Of a stretch of DNA of 64,000 nucleotides, positions 23,060 through 35,117 are shown in pieces. Location of the stretch: contig JAUJYZ010001292.1 in assembly GCA_033675265.1 (NCBI GenBank), positions 186,001 to 250,000 of the forward strand, read 5' to 3'. The notes under the pieces are model-generated. The model saw only the letters and a list, made by a program, of their open reading frames with translations, did no database searches and had not been told where the DNA came from. How positions within the stretch are numbered: the first letter of the stretch is position 1; each line of letters starts with the position of its first letter. The DNA is from Actinostola sp. cb2023 (lineage: Eukaryota; Cnidaria; Anthozoa; Actiniaria; Actinostolidae). Position numbers and translations under genes: made by a program.

Positions 23060-24327
23060 TAGGGGTGCAATATGGACCACTGTTTTACAAACAACTAGAA
23101 ATTGAAAAAAAATAGGCACTTAAAAAACGCAAAGGTTCCTTTGAAGCTCAAATGCAGTTTTCAGAATTAGCCAGGGCAGATATCCGTTGGTGGATAGACA
23201 AAAGCAACTGATGCCTCTTTGGAAGGGTGAAGTGCACACCGATATAGTGTGAACCTCACAGGAGCTAGATGGCTTGCACAAGAAATTGCTGAACAAAAAT
23301 ATATTAATTGCCAGCTTGAAGCAGCAAAATTAGGGATTAGATCATTGTGTAGTAAAGAGGAAGATGTTCACATTCAGTAACCTTCATTAATAATATGAGT
23401 GGCACCCATTCTAATGCTTGTAAAAAGGTAGCACGAGATATCTGGCTATGGTGTATTGAAAGGAAGATTTGGCTAACTGCTGCACGCCTTCCAGGAGTTC
23501 AAATGAAATTGCAGATAAGTTAAGCCGTAAATTTCATGATAGGACTGAATGGCAGTTAAAGCCAAGAGTCTTTAAAATACTAGCAGACAGATGGGGAAAA
23601 CCTGAAATAGATTTATTTGCCTCACGACATACCAGTTTAAGCCATTTGTATCATAGCATGCAGATCCTGAGGCTTGTGCAACTGATGCAATGTGTTTGAG
23701 CTGGAAAAATAAATATGTATATATTTTTCCTCCATTTAGCATGTTAACAAGGGTTCTTCAAAAACTACAGAAGGATCAAGCCACAGCCTTGGTCATAGCA
23801 CCCCTATGGAGAACTCAAGCTTGGTATCCAAAGTTATCACAAATGTTAATCAGTCAGCCAGTACTTCTACCCAGGGAGAAATGCCTGCTTCGGTTACCAC
23901 ACAACAAGACACTATTCCATCCATTATGTCAGAAACTTCAACTGATGGCATGCCATTTATCAGGTCGAGACTCCAACAACAAAACATTTCACAAAGAGCT
24001 TGTGACATTATCATGGCGTCTTGGAGGACTGGGACAACCAAGCAGTACAGAGTTTATCTGGATAAGTGGGGAGCATTTGCAATACAAAGAAATGAAAATC
24101 CTGTAGCCAATGTAATTGAATTCTTGACTCGCCTTTATGACTCTGGAAGTAGTTACTCAGCAATTAACACTGCATGGTCTGCATTATCTGCGACTGTGGA
24201 ATTGGCTGACAGCCCTCACTCAGTAGGGGAGCACCCTTTAGTTAGAATATTTGTAAAGGCAACTTACCAGTCTAGACCACCACTTCGAAGATACCAAACA
24301 ATCTGGGATGTATCTAAAGTCTTGAAT
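23060..24327 (+). pseudogene. Decayed DIRS-like retrotransposon (RNase H end and tyrosine recombinase start)
   Basis: A piece near 23160-23210 reads FSELARADIRWWIDKS. Frame 23505-23660 reads IADKLSRKFHDRTEWQLKPR and KPEIDLFASRHTSLSH, the C-terminal RT/RNase H segment of DIRS elements. Frame 23806-24327 reads RACDIIMASWRTGTTKQYRV, YLDKWGAFA and VIEFLTRLYDSGSSYSAINT, the core-binding (SAM-like) domain of DIRS tyrosine recombinases. DIRS elements integrate by this recombinase rather than by a DDE integrase. Several stops and shifts are present, and the catalytic Arg/Tyr half of the recombinase is missing. The frame is cut at about 24328 where TTAA-family TIR sequence begins. Not functional. Confidence 0.7.
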
Positions 24328-24960
24328 TTCCTCTACAACAACGGCATTCAGCAACCGTAATAAACGTTTCTTGGTCTTTTCTACTGTAGTATTTACTTTT
24401 CTGTTACTTTTGTAGTTATTTTTAAAATTTGGTTTTAAACAGGTATACAGAGCGCCATGAACGAAACGTTATAGGCAATGTTTGAACGAAAACGGAATCT
24501 GGTACTATACATTTTTGAGGAAAACGCCATGCCCCAAGAAAGCGTCATGCTTGCTCTTTCAGTTTAGAATGTTTCAAGCTTGGGAATTCAATGTAGCGTT
24601 TTTGAGAAATAAAACTATTATGCTTGGGACTGCCAAAATTAGCATTAATTTCGAGCTGTCGATGACATTTTTGTCATTAAAACACACAACGAATGCCAAA
24701 ACACGACTATCTTGCACTTTTAGTTGATCGCTGCCAATGGATAACAATCTTGGAGTAAACCGTGAATATGTACTAGTAAAGTTTTTAAGAATGTTAAAAC
24801 GTTCTTAAAAGAACGTCGTCCAAGTTTTAGATTTATCCACTGGCCTCGAAAAAGAAAGAGTAAAATTTTCGAAAAACCGTTTGGTAGAGAAATTATTGAT
24901 AGCTTCAAGATTGCAATTACGGAGTTTCAGCTGGTTTAAAAGTTTTGAGGTATTTTGATC
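24328..24960. mobile_element. Left-TIR fragment of the 35.7-kb TTAA family
   Basis: Sequence from CCTCTACAACAA and GTAATAAACGTTTC through CGACTATCTTGCACTTTTAG matches 35960-36365 at moderate identity. Its inner part extends to GATCGCTGCCAATGGATAAC, shared in reverse with 18675-18712. The outer ~230 bp including TTAA are missing, being replaced by the DIRS fragment. Confidence 0.7.
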
Positions 24961-25540
24961 AGAGTCCCCCTTTAAGCTTTAGAAAGGGTCTCAACAGTTT
25001 TGGTGTTTATGACACAATGTGTCAATTTCAATATGAAGCTGTAAGTCATTGTGTACAATGACATCTCTGTAGAAGAGGCTAAAAGTTGTTTTCAACCTTC
25101 ATTTTCTGTGTCTGGTTCTCAGGAAAGAGAGAAAGAAACAGAAATAGTTTTTAATTGGAATCAGTTTTTAAAACAACTAGCAAAGGTAGACTTCAAAGTT
25201 CAGTGTTTCATTGTGACCAATTTGACATTGATGATACATCAGACCCTCAAGCCTCAACCAGGGGGGTCAAGGTACCCTAAATTAAAGGACAATCTCTTAT
25301 TTGATCATGAAAGACATATTTGAACATTTGGTTTTGGTTTTGCCTGAATAATATAAGCAATTAATACTCCAGTATCACATGCCTATGAGGTGGCATATAT
25401 ATACTATGCTGTAACACGTTTATAATTGAGATTGATGTTGCTGTTTATAGAGTGATTCCAATAAACCTGGGCATTACCAACTTCACTATTACACACTATT
25501 TAGTATTAGACACTCACTCTTTTGCTTTCTTTCGTTTATT
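24961..25540. other. No supported gene; weak ORF only
   Basis: A frame at about 25051-25323 (NWNQFLKQLAKVDFKVQCFI) may be an exon of the adjacent Harbinger-like remnant, but this is not established. The rest is AT-rich with no recognised repeat ends. Confidence 0.35.
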
Positions 25541-25559
25541 TGCATTAATAAACACTGAC

Positions 25560-26110
25560 AACTAATTAGTATTGTTAAAACAAGCATTCAATTATATTGT
25601 TCAAAATGCTAACAATACCATTGGTTTGGTTTTATTTGTGGCACTGTGCGTCAGATCACTCGTCCTGATGAAAACCAACCATTGTGGTATACAATGGACA
25701 CAAAAGGGTGCATAGTCTGAAATTTCAATCAGTGGCAATCCCTAATGGCATTATTGCAAATCTTTATGGTCCTGTTGAAGGACGTTGACATGATTCTGGG
25801 ATGTTGAAATATTCTGACTTGTTGACCTCCTTACAGATTTATGCTTATAATCTAGCAGGAGATCCGTTTTGCCTGTATGGAGATCTAGGATATCCCCTCC
25901 GCCCTCAACTGATGTGCCCCTTCCGCCAGACAAACTATCCAGTACTAACAAGAGGCATGAGAGATTTCAACACTGCAATGAGTAAGCTAAGAGTGTCTGT
26001 TGAGTGGCTTTTTGGGGAGGAGTGCTGTTGGTAAACAGTATATAGTCAGTACACTTATGAGAAACGCCCTTACTTGCATGTATGGAAACAACACTTCAAG
26101 CGCGCGCTGG
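25560..26110 (+). pseudogene. PIF/Harbinger nuclease (HARBI1-like) remnant
   Basis: In one frame: YNGHKRVHSLKFQSVAIPNG, then IANLYGPVEGR, then CLYGDLGYPLRP (the second catalytic Asp) and MSKLRVSVEWLFGE (the catalytic Glu). These are diagnostic of the DDE_Tnp_4 nuclease of PIF/Harbinger. A later piece, NALTCMYGNNTS, is the usual C-terminal segment. A stop after EGR, an internal deletion after VEWLFGE (sequence jumps to VGKQYIVSTLMRNA) and a missing N-terminal first Asp make it non-functional. In active elements this nuclease pairs with a Myb-like DNA-binding partner; none is seen nearby. Confidence 0.8.
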
Positions 26111-26415
26111 ATCCGTGCACGAGCGATTCGTCATTCTGTGTCTGTACTCTTATTGACAAGGCTGAGAGCCAATCAGATTGCGAGATTATAATTACGCTCT
26201 GTTATTGTGAAAATACTTTTTTCTTGTTTTTCAACTAATAGTATTTGTTACAGTTTAGATGCTCAATTTTCTCTGTAGAGGATATTGAAAGATTTTGAAT
26301 AATCTTGACAATCCCTTGACAATATTTCTTACTATAAAACAATTGCAAATTTAAGAAATATTGTATGCAAATTATTTAATTATCTTGTGCATGTGTATTT
26401 ATTTTTCGAATTTAG

Positions 26416-26939
26416 GATCTAGCTCTTGAACTTTTTAATCAAGTGATTAGCAGATATACCAACATGGCTGGGAATCAGTTTCTCCGTGACTTCAGGTTGG
26501 TACACAGTTTGAAGAAAAGGTGTTGAGCTGAGAAAGAAAAATCAACAAAGGAAAGAAATACAAGCTGAAAAGGGAGAAAGAGTGCCATACAAGGTACTGA
26601 GTGATTGAGTTGTTTTCTATTTTTGCATAACATGATTGATACTACATTATAATTAAAAAGTAACAACCAAACTTTTGTAAATGAGTTCAACAACTGTTTT
26701 TAATGGAAATCCCAGAGGACAAAAGTGACGGGAAGGTTCAGAGCCATGGCCGTCTAACAAATTTCATTCAAAAACACAAATGTGCTGGTTTGGTTAGATC
26801 ATTCAGGAAAGATGAACTTCAAGCACTGTGTAAAGCCTATGGGATCCATTACAACAGTAAGTCTAACAAGAAATGGAAGGCCCCAAAATTGTCTGAAACT
26901 GTACCAGCATCCAGTTGTTCTGCAATGTTTTTGACATAG
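26416..26939 (+). pseudogene. Exon remnants with SAP-like motif
   Basis: A spliceable exon at 26416-26495 (TTTAG acceptor, CAG|GTTGGT donor) encodes LALELFNQVISRYTNMAGNQ. A Lys/Glu-rich helix follows at 26515-26593, then 26703-26870 encodes LVRSFRKDELQALCKAYGIH followed by a Lys-rich end. The last part resembles a SAP-type helix-extended-helix DNA-binding motif. Homologous modules occur near transposon-encoded proteins. A frame break lies near 26520. Whether these exons belong with the Harbinger remnant upstream or the peptidase-like piece downstream is unclear. Confidence 0.4.
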
Positions 26940-26944
26940 TCACC

Positions 26945-26980
26945 AACGTTTCGGTGGACTTGGTCCGTCTTCTTCAGGGT
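26945..26980 (-). ncRNA. Hammerhead-ribozyme-like core (Penelope-type)
   Basis: On the minus strand the sequence reads CTGAAGA, a potential stem-loop GGACCAAGTCC, then CCGAAACGTT. CUGANGA and GAAA are the two invariant halves of the hammerhead core, and the short stem II between them can pair (GGAC/GTCC). Hammerheads occur in terminal repeats of Penelope-like retroelements. The cleavage-side stem was not verified. Confidence 0.4.
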
Positions 26981-27322
26981 TTGATGTGTGTAGTTTTTTC
27001 CCTCTTGAATGCTTTATCTAAGAAAATGAAACATAATTTAAGGAACTACACTTACCCCTTCGCAGAACCATTTAATTGCAATGGAAGGTTCTGCATGGAT
27101 ATTTATATAAGTTTATAAACACCCAAAAATCCAGCCCTGTCTGTTGCATGGCCATCTTTGTTGTTGTCCCTTCCTGGTTTTGAGCATATTTCAATCTTTG
27201 CATGAAAAACAGAAATTCTAACAATTTTTTATGCCACACAATTTTTTATACTCCATGCCACTAGAACATGCTTTACAATCTTTAATAGAAGAAACCTTTA
27301 ATTATTTTGTATTGGCAATAGG

Positions 27323-27980
27323 ATGTGTAACAGTTGGTATTTATTGTACTGTACTATAGTTTTCAAAATATTTGATTCCCATGCTAGAGATTCATTTGGC
27401 ATGCCCCATAGTCAAGGGACTTGTGTATTGCTGGAGGCCCATACATTAAATGATTTAAAGGAATACTTCCAATCTCTATATACAAATGATGTTTTATTTG
27501 AGCTTAAAGGTATACACATTGATAAACAAAATAACTGTGTTTCAAATGTTACTGAAAATGTTGGTAAACATTTATGTGCTATTCTCGACAACCATGGTAA
27601 CATGCATATTGGTCAGAATAAACAGTGTTGTGTCATTTCAGTTTACTGCATATGTTTTTCTCTTGTCCTGTCTTGTGGTTATTGGAAACCGGTTACATTA
27701 GATGCCAGTTTATTTCATAGCAGTATGATAAATAATGATGCAAGTGAATTAATATTACCAAAGAAAATTGAAATAATTGATGCAGAGTTAATGTAGAATG
27801 TAGATCAAGCTTTAAGGGAATACTGTCACAGTTCTCATTCAAGTAAAACATTCCTTCAAAAATTAATTTTAGAAAACACTAATGTCACAACCACTGGCTT
27901 TTTGCTTTGCTTCTCTGAGTATTATATAAGTTGTGTTATTCATATGACAGGTGTTGTATATGATGATGCTATTGACAATG
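27323..27980 (+). pseudogene. TE-associated cysteine-peptidase-like fragment
   Basis: The frame 27323-27796 reads KIFDSHARDSFGMPHSQGTC followed by LLEAHTLNDLKEYFQSLY. An F-D-S/P-H-x-R motif with a following GT-x-VL segment is the His-containing half of C76/USP-like peptidase domains carried by several large cnidarian mobile elements. After a stop at 27795 further coding-like sequence follows (LREYCHSSHSSKTFLQKLIL). The catalytic Cys half was not found upstream. Identification is from memory of the motif; a decayed domesticated or TE gene is likely. Confidence 0.4.
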
Positions 27981-28209
27981 TATAGAATATGGTAATTTAT
28001 AATGAGTAACTATAGTGTAATCAGTGATAATTAATACACAAGTTGTTTTTATTAATAAACCATCTATCTATATATTTATTAGTCTCTCTCGCAGTCGTGT
28101 TTAGTGTCATCGCATAATGCTCTCTCCTTCATATTTATCTCCTGCCAAATCTGAAGTAATTATTTTTACCTTAACCTTATTGGATCTCTATTATTTTGCA
28201 ATACTTTAT

Positions 28210-28935
28210 TTGATTTATTTGAATGGATCAAAAATCTGTGGAGCTTTTAAAAAGTAATCTTCTGAATACGAAGCTAAATCCAATTTAGAAACATCAATCA
28301 ACTTCCTAAGCGTTCAATATGATGACTTCACTCCAACACTTAATACCTTGGAAAGCAAGAACGACAATATATCTACAGAGAACAATCTGTTAAGATCTGA
28401 GATACAACGAATCAACAATGAATTAAATCAAGTTAAAGAACATCTGAACAATGTCCAACAATATTCTCGAAGAGACTGCCTAGAAATACGGGGAATACCT
28501 CTTCATCGAGATGAAGATGCTGACGATCTGGCTAAAAAGGTTGGAGAGCTAATCGATGTTGAAATCGACGATGACGATATCTCAATCAGCCATCGACTTC
28601 AATACGATGGCAAACAGCCTTCAAGTGGTTCCCGTGCAGCACCCAAATACGATCCTGCCATAATCGTGAAGTTTGTTCGCCGAAATTTTCGTGATGAGTT
28701 TTACAAAGCGCGTAAACATCTTCGAAACAAGTCCACAAGAGATCTGGGCTTCACCAGAATCTTGGCGATCGCAAGATTTACATATCGGAAAGTTTGACGC
28801 AGCAAAATAGGAAGGTCTTCAACGCCTGCCTTGAGCTCAAGAAAAAGCTGAAGTTCAAATTCATCAGGACCTCGGCTGGAAGAATCCTACTTCGTGAAGA
28901 TGAATCCAGTCCTGTAATCAGTGTCTCCAACTGAA
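28210..28935 (+). pseudogene. LINE ORF1 (coiled coil plus RNA-binding-like domain)
   Basis: Reading frame 28348-28797 carries a coiled coil (LRSEIQRINNELNQVKEHLN), then YSRRDCLEIRGIPLH and a domain with PAIIVKFVRRNFRDEFYKAR. Coding continues in another frame (QQNRKVFNACLELKKKLKFK, IRTSAGRILLREDES) to about 28935, so a frameshift lies near 28770. This architecture matches ORF1 proteins that precede CR1/L2-type ORF2 and resembles L1 ORF1p; it binds the element RNA. The N-terminus upstream of 28348 is also shifted. Inactive as it stands. Confidence 0.65.
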
Positions 28936-29000
28936 AAGATCTGGAGAACTTCAAAAATAGCTACGATCAGACCTACAACAATCTTTCTTCCTCCAGATAA

Positions 29001-32000
29001 ATGGTCTGTGATATAAATAATTTACCTCAAATTGACTTAATCCATACACTGAACTCTCAAAACGACCTTTCCAATCCACAGGGAGCCCAAGCTCATTATC
29101 TGTGAAGACCGTTGCTTAATTTGCATATTTACAGTAAATGTATGTGGCTTTAAAACATCCCTCCGTATTTCAAGATTTTTCGTAAATAATAAAACTTCTT
29201 TTTCACTAATGTGTTGTTCTCACTACTTTCGATGCTGTGACGGCGTTTTGGTGCCATTAGAGCGTTTTTCACGAAAATACCACTAAGAAGGAGACAAGGG
29301 AGGAAACTGTTCGAGCGATCCGAACTCAACTAGCTTTACTTCTCGCCAAAATTCGAGCACATACCTCGATCGCACATCAATTTCGACCACATATCCTGAA
29401 AGACAGGTAAATTTCCTAAAATTATGGTGACTTGATTGAAAATCTGCAATGATTAGCCGACGTGAGGCTCCTACGAACACGGTGAAACCTCTCAAAAGAC
29501 GCCATTTTAATGCGTGGGCCCAGACCAGTGGACACAAATATGCGAAGAATGTGAAACATGTAAACAAGGTAGCCCCACCAGTGGACCCGTGAGTCTTGTT
29601 TTGAACATATCACATCCCTGGTAAGTAAGAAATTGTACAGAGCACAGGGAAAAGCGACAGCGTATGTTTTGGCGGCAAAACAACATCTACATCTGGAGAT
29701 CGAAAGAAACTTTTTATATCTTGTCGGTCATTTAATTCGTCGATCATGAAATGGAAAGGTAAGAGCGATTCTTTGAAAGTTTTAAAATATGTGAGCTTTC
29801 AGTGGATATCACGAGACAACTGAGTCAAACATTTCAGGTAAACAACCGAGAGTTCAGCTGATCTAACTCCGGCTGTGTTTATGTTTATACTTCAAAGGTT
29901 GACAGATGAGCAGGCTGCGATACTTCGGACAGCCAAATTAAATCTGGTCATACTCTTGATAACAGGACAAGCTGACACGGGAAAAAACTTATCATATAAA
30001 AATAATTTTTCATCGTCTGAAGAAACGTGCAAAAAACGTCGCTATAATCTGTTCGAGTGGAGTTTCTGCCACAGTGTACGTCGACTTGGGATTGAACACA
30101 ACCTGAAACTCGGGTTAATTTTACGGCCTTGGAACTGCCGATCTGCCATGGAATCTCGTTGTGAATCGTGCTTTGGCAAACAACTTTGTGTGTGAGATAG
30201 TCAACAGCGTCGACGTGATAATTTAGGATGAGATACAATGTATGTTCAAAACAAGACTCACGGGTCCACTGGTGGGGCTACCTTGTTTACATGTTTCACA
30301 TTCTTCGCATATTTGTGTCCACTGGTCTGGTCCCACGCATTAAAATGGCGTCTTTTGAGAGGTTTCACCGTGTTCGTAGGAGCCTCACGTCGGCTAATCA
30401 TTGCAGATTTTCAATCAAGTCACCATAATTTTAGGAAATTTACCTGTCTTTCAGGATATGTGGTCGAAATTGATGTGCGATCGAGGTATGTGCTCGAATT
30501 TTGGCGAGAAGTAAAGCTAGTTGAGTTCGGATCGCTCGAACAGTTTCCTCCCTTGTCTCCTTCTTACTCTGCAAGGGGTATTTTCGTGAAAAACGCTCTA
30601 ATGGCACCAAAACGCCGTCACAGCATCGAAAGTAGTAAGAACAACACATTAGTGAAAAAAAAGTTTTATTATTTACGAAAAATCTTGAAATACGGAGGGA
30701 TGTTTTAAAGCCACATACATTTACTGTAAATATGCAAATTAAGCAACGGTCTTCACAGATAATGAGCTTGGGCTCCCTGTGTCCAATCTAGATTCTGATC
30801 TCAATATTCCTAGTCAATCCAACTTTAAATATTATACTACCGATGATTTTTGTAATAATGATCCGATCAGCAATTGTATCTCAAGCAATCACTTTTCAGT
30901 CCTTCATTCTAATATTCGAAGTTTACATTCAAAAATTTTGATAAATTCACTCACCTGTCAGAACTAAATCATAACTTTTCCTTGATAGGACTCACTGACT
31001 CGCCTCACAAGAGCCTTTATCTAATAATTCTCTTTTTGGTTATAAATTCATCTCACAACCTAATTTGTCAAATGCAGGTGGCACTGGCTTCTTTGCAAAC
31101 AATAATATGTGTTATCATGTTAGAGCTGATCTCTCTAAGTCTACAGAAGAATTTGAATCTCTCTGGATTGAAATTGAGAGCAATCTAAGCCATAATATTA
31201 TATGCAGAGTTATTTATAGGCACCCTAATAGTAAGATTGATGTCTTCATGAATTTCTTAAATCAATCTCTCGAAACAATTAACAAAGAAAATAAGTACTG
31301 CATTGTGATGGGAGATTTCAATCTTAATCTTCTAAATTATGATTCACACTCACCCACTGAAGACTTTCTCAATTCTCTAAGCTCTTACTTCTTTAATCCA
31401 CATATACTGCAACCCACTCGAATAACCAATCACTCAGTCACCTTAATTGATAACATTTTCTTTAACTCAATTAGCCATCACACAATTAGTGGAAATGTAA
31501 TTTATGACTTATCTGACCATCTTCCTAATTTCCTTATTATCAATAAGCTCCCAGCTGATTGGTCCTGTGACCCTTCTATTAACGATATTAATTTACAATT
31601 TAATACATTTTACTCGAAACTAACTACTATAATAGACAAACACATCCCCCTGAGGAAGCTGAGCAAAAACGAAATTAAGTTTAAATGTCAACCCTAGTTA
31701 AAAACAAATTTTATAAGAAATATATTACGACTAAGACTCCTTACTATTTTAATAAATTCAAACTATACAGAAATAAGCTAAATTATCTTATAAGAATTAG
31801 CAAAATTAATTATTACAATAAATACTTTAACTCTGGAAAGATATCAAACAAATTGTTAGCCTGAAATCAGGCAATAGTGGTTTGCCCTCAAAGCTTCTAA
31901 TTGATGATAATGAAATAACTGATAGCCAATCCATTGCAAATGCTTTCAATAAATTATTTACCAATGTAGGCAGCAATCTGGCCTCATCTATTCCTTCTGC

Positions 32001-32934
32001 AACAAGGTCTGCCATGTTATTCATGTCCAATATTAATCAATTAAATTATCTTCATCCTACCTGTTCAAGTGAAATTGAAGAAGAAATTGATAAAACCCAG
32101 TCTTCTAAGACTACTGGTCCTTACATTATTCCTACAAAGATTTTGAAATTGTTGAAGGGATACATATCCAAACCTTTAGAAAACATATTTAAAATTTATC
32201 TCTCTTCAGGTAAAGTGCCGACTATCTTTAAAATTGCAAACATTATCCCTGTACATAAAAAAGGCTCTCAACTCAGTCTAAATAATTATCGCCCTATTTC
32301 TTTACTTTCAATTTTTAACCGCCTTCTTGAGAGGATAGTCTGTAAGCGCCTTACTAGCTTCATTGTGAAGCATGAATTATTGTATAATAAACAATTTGGA
32401 TTCAGAATTAATCACTCTACTTTACATGCTATATATAATATTGTTTTGATACAGTTAATCATACAATCCTATTAAAAAAAACTTGATCACTTAGGTGTAA
32501 AAGGAGTTGCAAATGATTGGTTCAAACCTTATATAAAAAATGGATTGCAGTTTGTTTCTCTGGGTAATGTTGAATCTGATTTGCTGCCTATATCTTGTGG
32601 AGTACCTCAAGGCTCAGTATTAGGCCCAATTCTATTTTTGCTATATATTAATGATTTTCATATTTGTTGTAATTCACTTGATCTACACTTATTCGCAGAT
32701 GACTCTAACCTTTTCCTTGCTGATAAGAGTCTTGTAAGACTTGAATCCTCCATCAATAACCAATTATCTTATATAAACGCATGGTTTTGTGCTAATAAAC
32801 TTTCTCTCAATATTGATAAATCCTGTTCTCGATTCGGTAAAAGAAACGCAAAATCTGTTTTTGGATTCGACAATAAACGCAGCCTTAATTTAGCACAATT
32901 CAAGAAAAGGCTGAAAGGTGATATGCTTTAGTAC
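29001..32934 (+). pseudogene. CR1-like ORF2: APE endonuclease and reverse transcriptase
   Basis: Starts at ATG 29004, runs to 29076, and resumes in frame after the DNA element at 30782. Endonuclease signatures: FSVLHSNIRSLHSK (30895-), CIVMGDFNLNLLNYDSH (31300-), DNIFFNS and DLSDHLPNF (31515-), the last with catalytic His. Reverse transcriptase: IPVHKKGSQLSLNNYRPISL (32245-), GVPQGSVLGPILFLLYINDF (32595-) and LFADDSNLF (32690-) with the catalytic DD. Frameshifts near 30960, 31080, 31700 and 32470 and a deletion near 32825 inactivate it. Confidence 0.8.
29070..30788. mobile_element. 1.7-kb CACAGGG element with ~535-bp TIRs, 7-bp target duplication
   Basis: The element runs 29077-30781. The left arm 29077-29609 pairs with the reverse complement of 30241-30781 almost perfectly, apart from an 8-bp indel. 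Ends are CACAGGGAGCCCAA. TCCAATC flanks both sides (29070-29076 and 30782-30788). Removing the element and one TCCAATC joins LINE codons CTT TCC AAT to CTA GAT without a break, confirming the target duplication. The ~630-bp centre has no complete ORF. Superfamily unassigned. Confidence 0.9.
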
Positions 32935-32939
32935 ATTGA

Positions 32940-33830
32940 TTCTACATAGGTATTATTCACTTATTCGCTTATTATTTACTATATATATCTCTTCACTATC
33001 TTCAACATTGTAAATTATAAATTACATGGAGTTTCAGTATATTAACTCTATTGCTTTTCAAGCTTGTAAATATTTTCTATAAATTGATCCTATTTGTTAT
33101 TTATACATATTCTCTCTCTCTCTCTCTTGTAATAATTCATTCGTTATTTATCTTTATATAACTAATAATATTTATAATTAATTTAATTTAATTTATTATT
33201 TATTTTATTTTCCTTAATTATTCTGCATAGTATTTGTTTAACACTTGAATTGCCCGACTTTTTATATTCACTGTACTTTAATCAGCTAATTACCTAGATT
33301 AACCTTGTGGTTATTGTAATTAGCCAGCTACCTTTTAATATGTCATATAGTACTGTATAATACTGTATCCAATGCAGGTGCTAAAGAAAAAAAATGTTGT
33401 TGTTGTTGTCCGTCCATCCGTCCGTCCAGCTATCTATCTATCTATTTTAAGCTAAATACTCAAAATAGTATTAAATCCATTTGATTAGCCTTACTTTGGA
33501 TGCCATCTGTAACCATTATTGCTTGTTGTTTGCAATATTTGCTTCTGCTGTTCCACAAGGCACTCCATGAACATCTTCCCTTTTCACTGTCCTTATTATA
33601 TAGGCTAGATCATCATGGAAATCCTTGTCCATTTCAATGCACTGATCATCGAATTTCTGTTTCCAGTACTGCGTTCCTCTTTACCTTTTGCTCTTTTCTA
33701 AGTTGCCATATAATTTCATCCTTAGAGAGGTACCTCTTATTGGTTTGGGGTTTCATCTCAATTCGTGCTTCCTTTCTTTTTTTTCCTGTTTTTATCAATT
33801 GCGAGCGAGCATGCTGAACAGTAACAACCT
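32940..33830. other. AT-rich non-coding with simple repeats
   Basis: Contains (TC)n at 33112-33127, TTTAATT-rich stretches and tandem CCGTCCAT/TCTA microsatellites at 33410-33445. No gene seen. Confidence 0.6.
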
Positions 33831-33908
33831 GGGGGTGCGATCAACTTGCATTCAGCGGCGTATGCAACTAATTGTTCTTCCTTTGTGCAGAGGTCTTCGT
33901 AGTTTCCA

Positions 33909-35117
33909 ATGACATGGGGTAACATCGCAGAGATTTTCTCTCCCTCTGTGACGGAAATTCCAGAACAAAGGCTCGACCAAGAAAGGAATTCAATAAACAG
34001 GGCAACTTCTTCTTGTATTTGTAGTAAAGCTAATAGTCTAAGTGCTAATATGTTTGCCAAACAAGAAGTAGTTAAAGAAAAGACCAAACGCATTTTTCTT
34101 GGCTGGATGCACTCAACTGGTCCTAATCAGAAGTTTGTCAATGTTCGTGCAAACAAAGGTGGAGGATCAAGAGAGGTGGTAGTTCCATGAAGTTCAAATA
34201 AGGCAGAAATGGTTGAATTAGCTAAAGCGAAGTTTTTTTTCCTGAACGTCCATTTTTGGAAATGCCCAAGAAATGTTTTTTTTGAATTAATAAATTATCA
34301 AGGGGAGATTATCTCAACAATGTTAAATGAGAAGGGGAAGTCTTATCCATTTACCATACAGAACTATTCTGATGTTACCAGTTATTCTCGAATGAGACAA
34401 TACCTCGGCAGCTACATGTACAAAGTCAACAGAATCTGATGGAACACCACACACAAGTACTCTCCCTGTAAAGCGAGCCCGTAAAAGCTCCACTAGAAAC
34501 CCCAAGCCCCCTAGTCTTGAAGAGAAAGCAACAAAGTGGAAGAAAAGCCTGAAAGATCAACAAGACTTAGCATATGAACTGTCTGCCAAAGCAAATAAAA
34601 TCAAAGAAAAAAAGGCTAAAGAACTCCAACATCAAGATGAATAAGCAAACCGAGTGGAAAATTTAAGGTTATGTCGAAAGCTTAGGGTGCCTCCTGAACC
34701 AGTTGAGGGATGTGACAGAGTTGCAACATTAAACATTGGGGAATATTTTCCGTTACTTTACAAGGCAAGACACATTGCTATCAGTGAATGATTGGGTTGG
34801 TTCTCTATCCATCCACCCTGAACAATTCAGCCTCTTACCAAATACATATGTTCCTGAGATAGAACGGTGTGTCCTCTTTGTTGAAAAAGAAGAACATGGT
34901 CTTGTGATGTCCCCTGGTGATCCAGAAATTAGCTTTCTGGGATATGGCGATTTGGAATCATTTATGAGGAGGTGAATGTATTTGGGGATGTGAGTGATTT
35001 AAGTGGCTTGTTAAATACCTTTACTCCTGTGGATAGCCCGTCTAATGAAAGGTTAGTTACACATGAGGAGCTTAGTTCCGAAAAAAAACTTTGCATGAGG
35101 TCTCCTGAGGTGCCATA
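33909..35117 (+). pseudogene. G2E3/HECT-associated N-terminal region, frameshifted
   Basis: Successive frames encode KTKRIFLGWMHSTGPNQKFV plus RANKGGGSREVVVP (34080-34190), then FFELINYQGEIISTMLNEKG and YPFTIQNYSDV (34270-34385). A Lys-rich coiled segment (34470-34640), VNDWVGSLSIHPEQFSL (34785-34840) and LLNTFTPVDSPSNERLV (35005-35060) follow. This order and the RANKGGG and DWVGSL motifs match, from memory, the N-terminal halves of G2/M-phase E3 ubiquitin ligase-like (G2E3-like) proteins abundant in corals and fish, upstream of a HECT domain. No HECT domain is present. At least four frameshifts or stops (TGA near 34188, shift near 34430, stop near 34643, shift near 34960) show a pseudogene. 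Confidence 0.5.

Larger units (their letters stand above)
28200..32934 (+). mobile_element. CR1-like LINE, split by a DNA transposon
   Basis: ORF1 (28210-28935) and ORF2 (29001-32934) lie in series. ORF2 is interrupted at 29077-30781 by a CACAGGG element. The ORF2 order is endonuclease, then reverse transcriptase. An abrupt jump near 32825 removes the RT thumb region and joins to the last ~35 codons. Three or more frameshifts are present. The 3' end probably lies in the AT-rich sequence after 32934; a clean tail was not recognised. Confidence 0.75.

Noticed and set aside
29422..30708. Mirrored frames of about 60-156 residues
   Set aside because: The inverted-repeat arms of the CACAGGG element read in both directions; no domain recognised.
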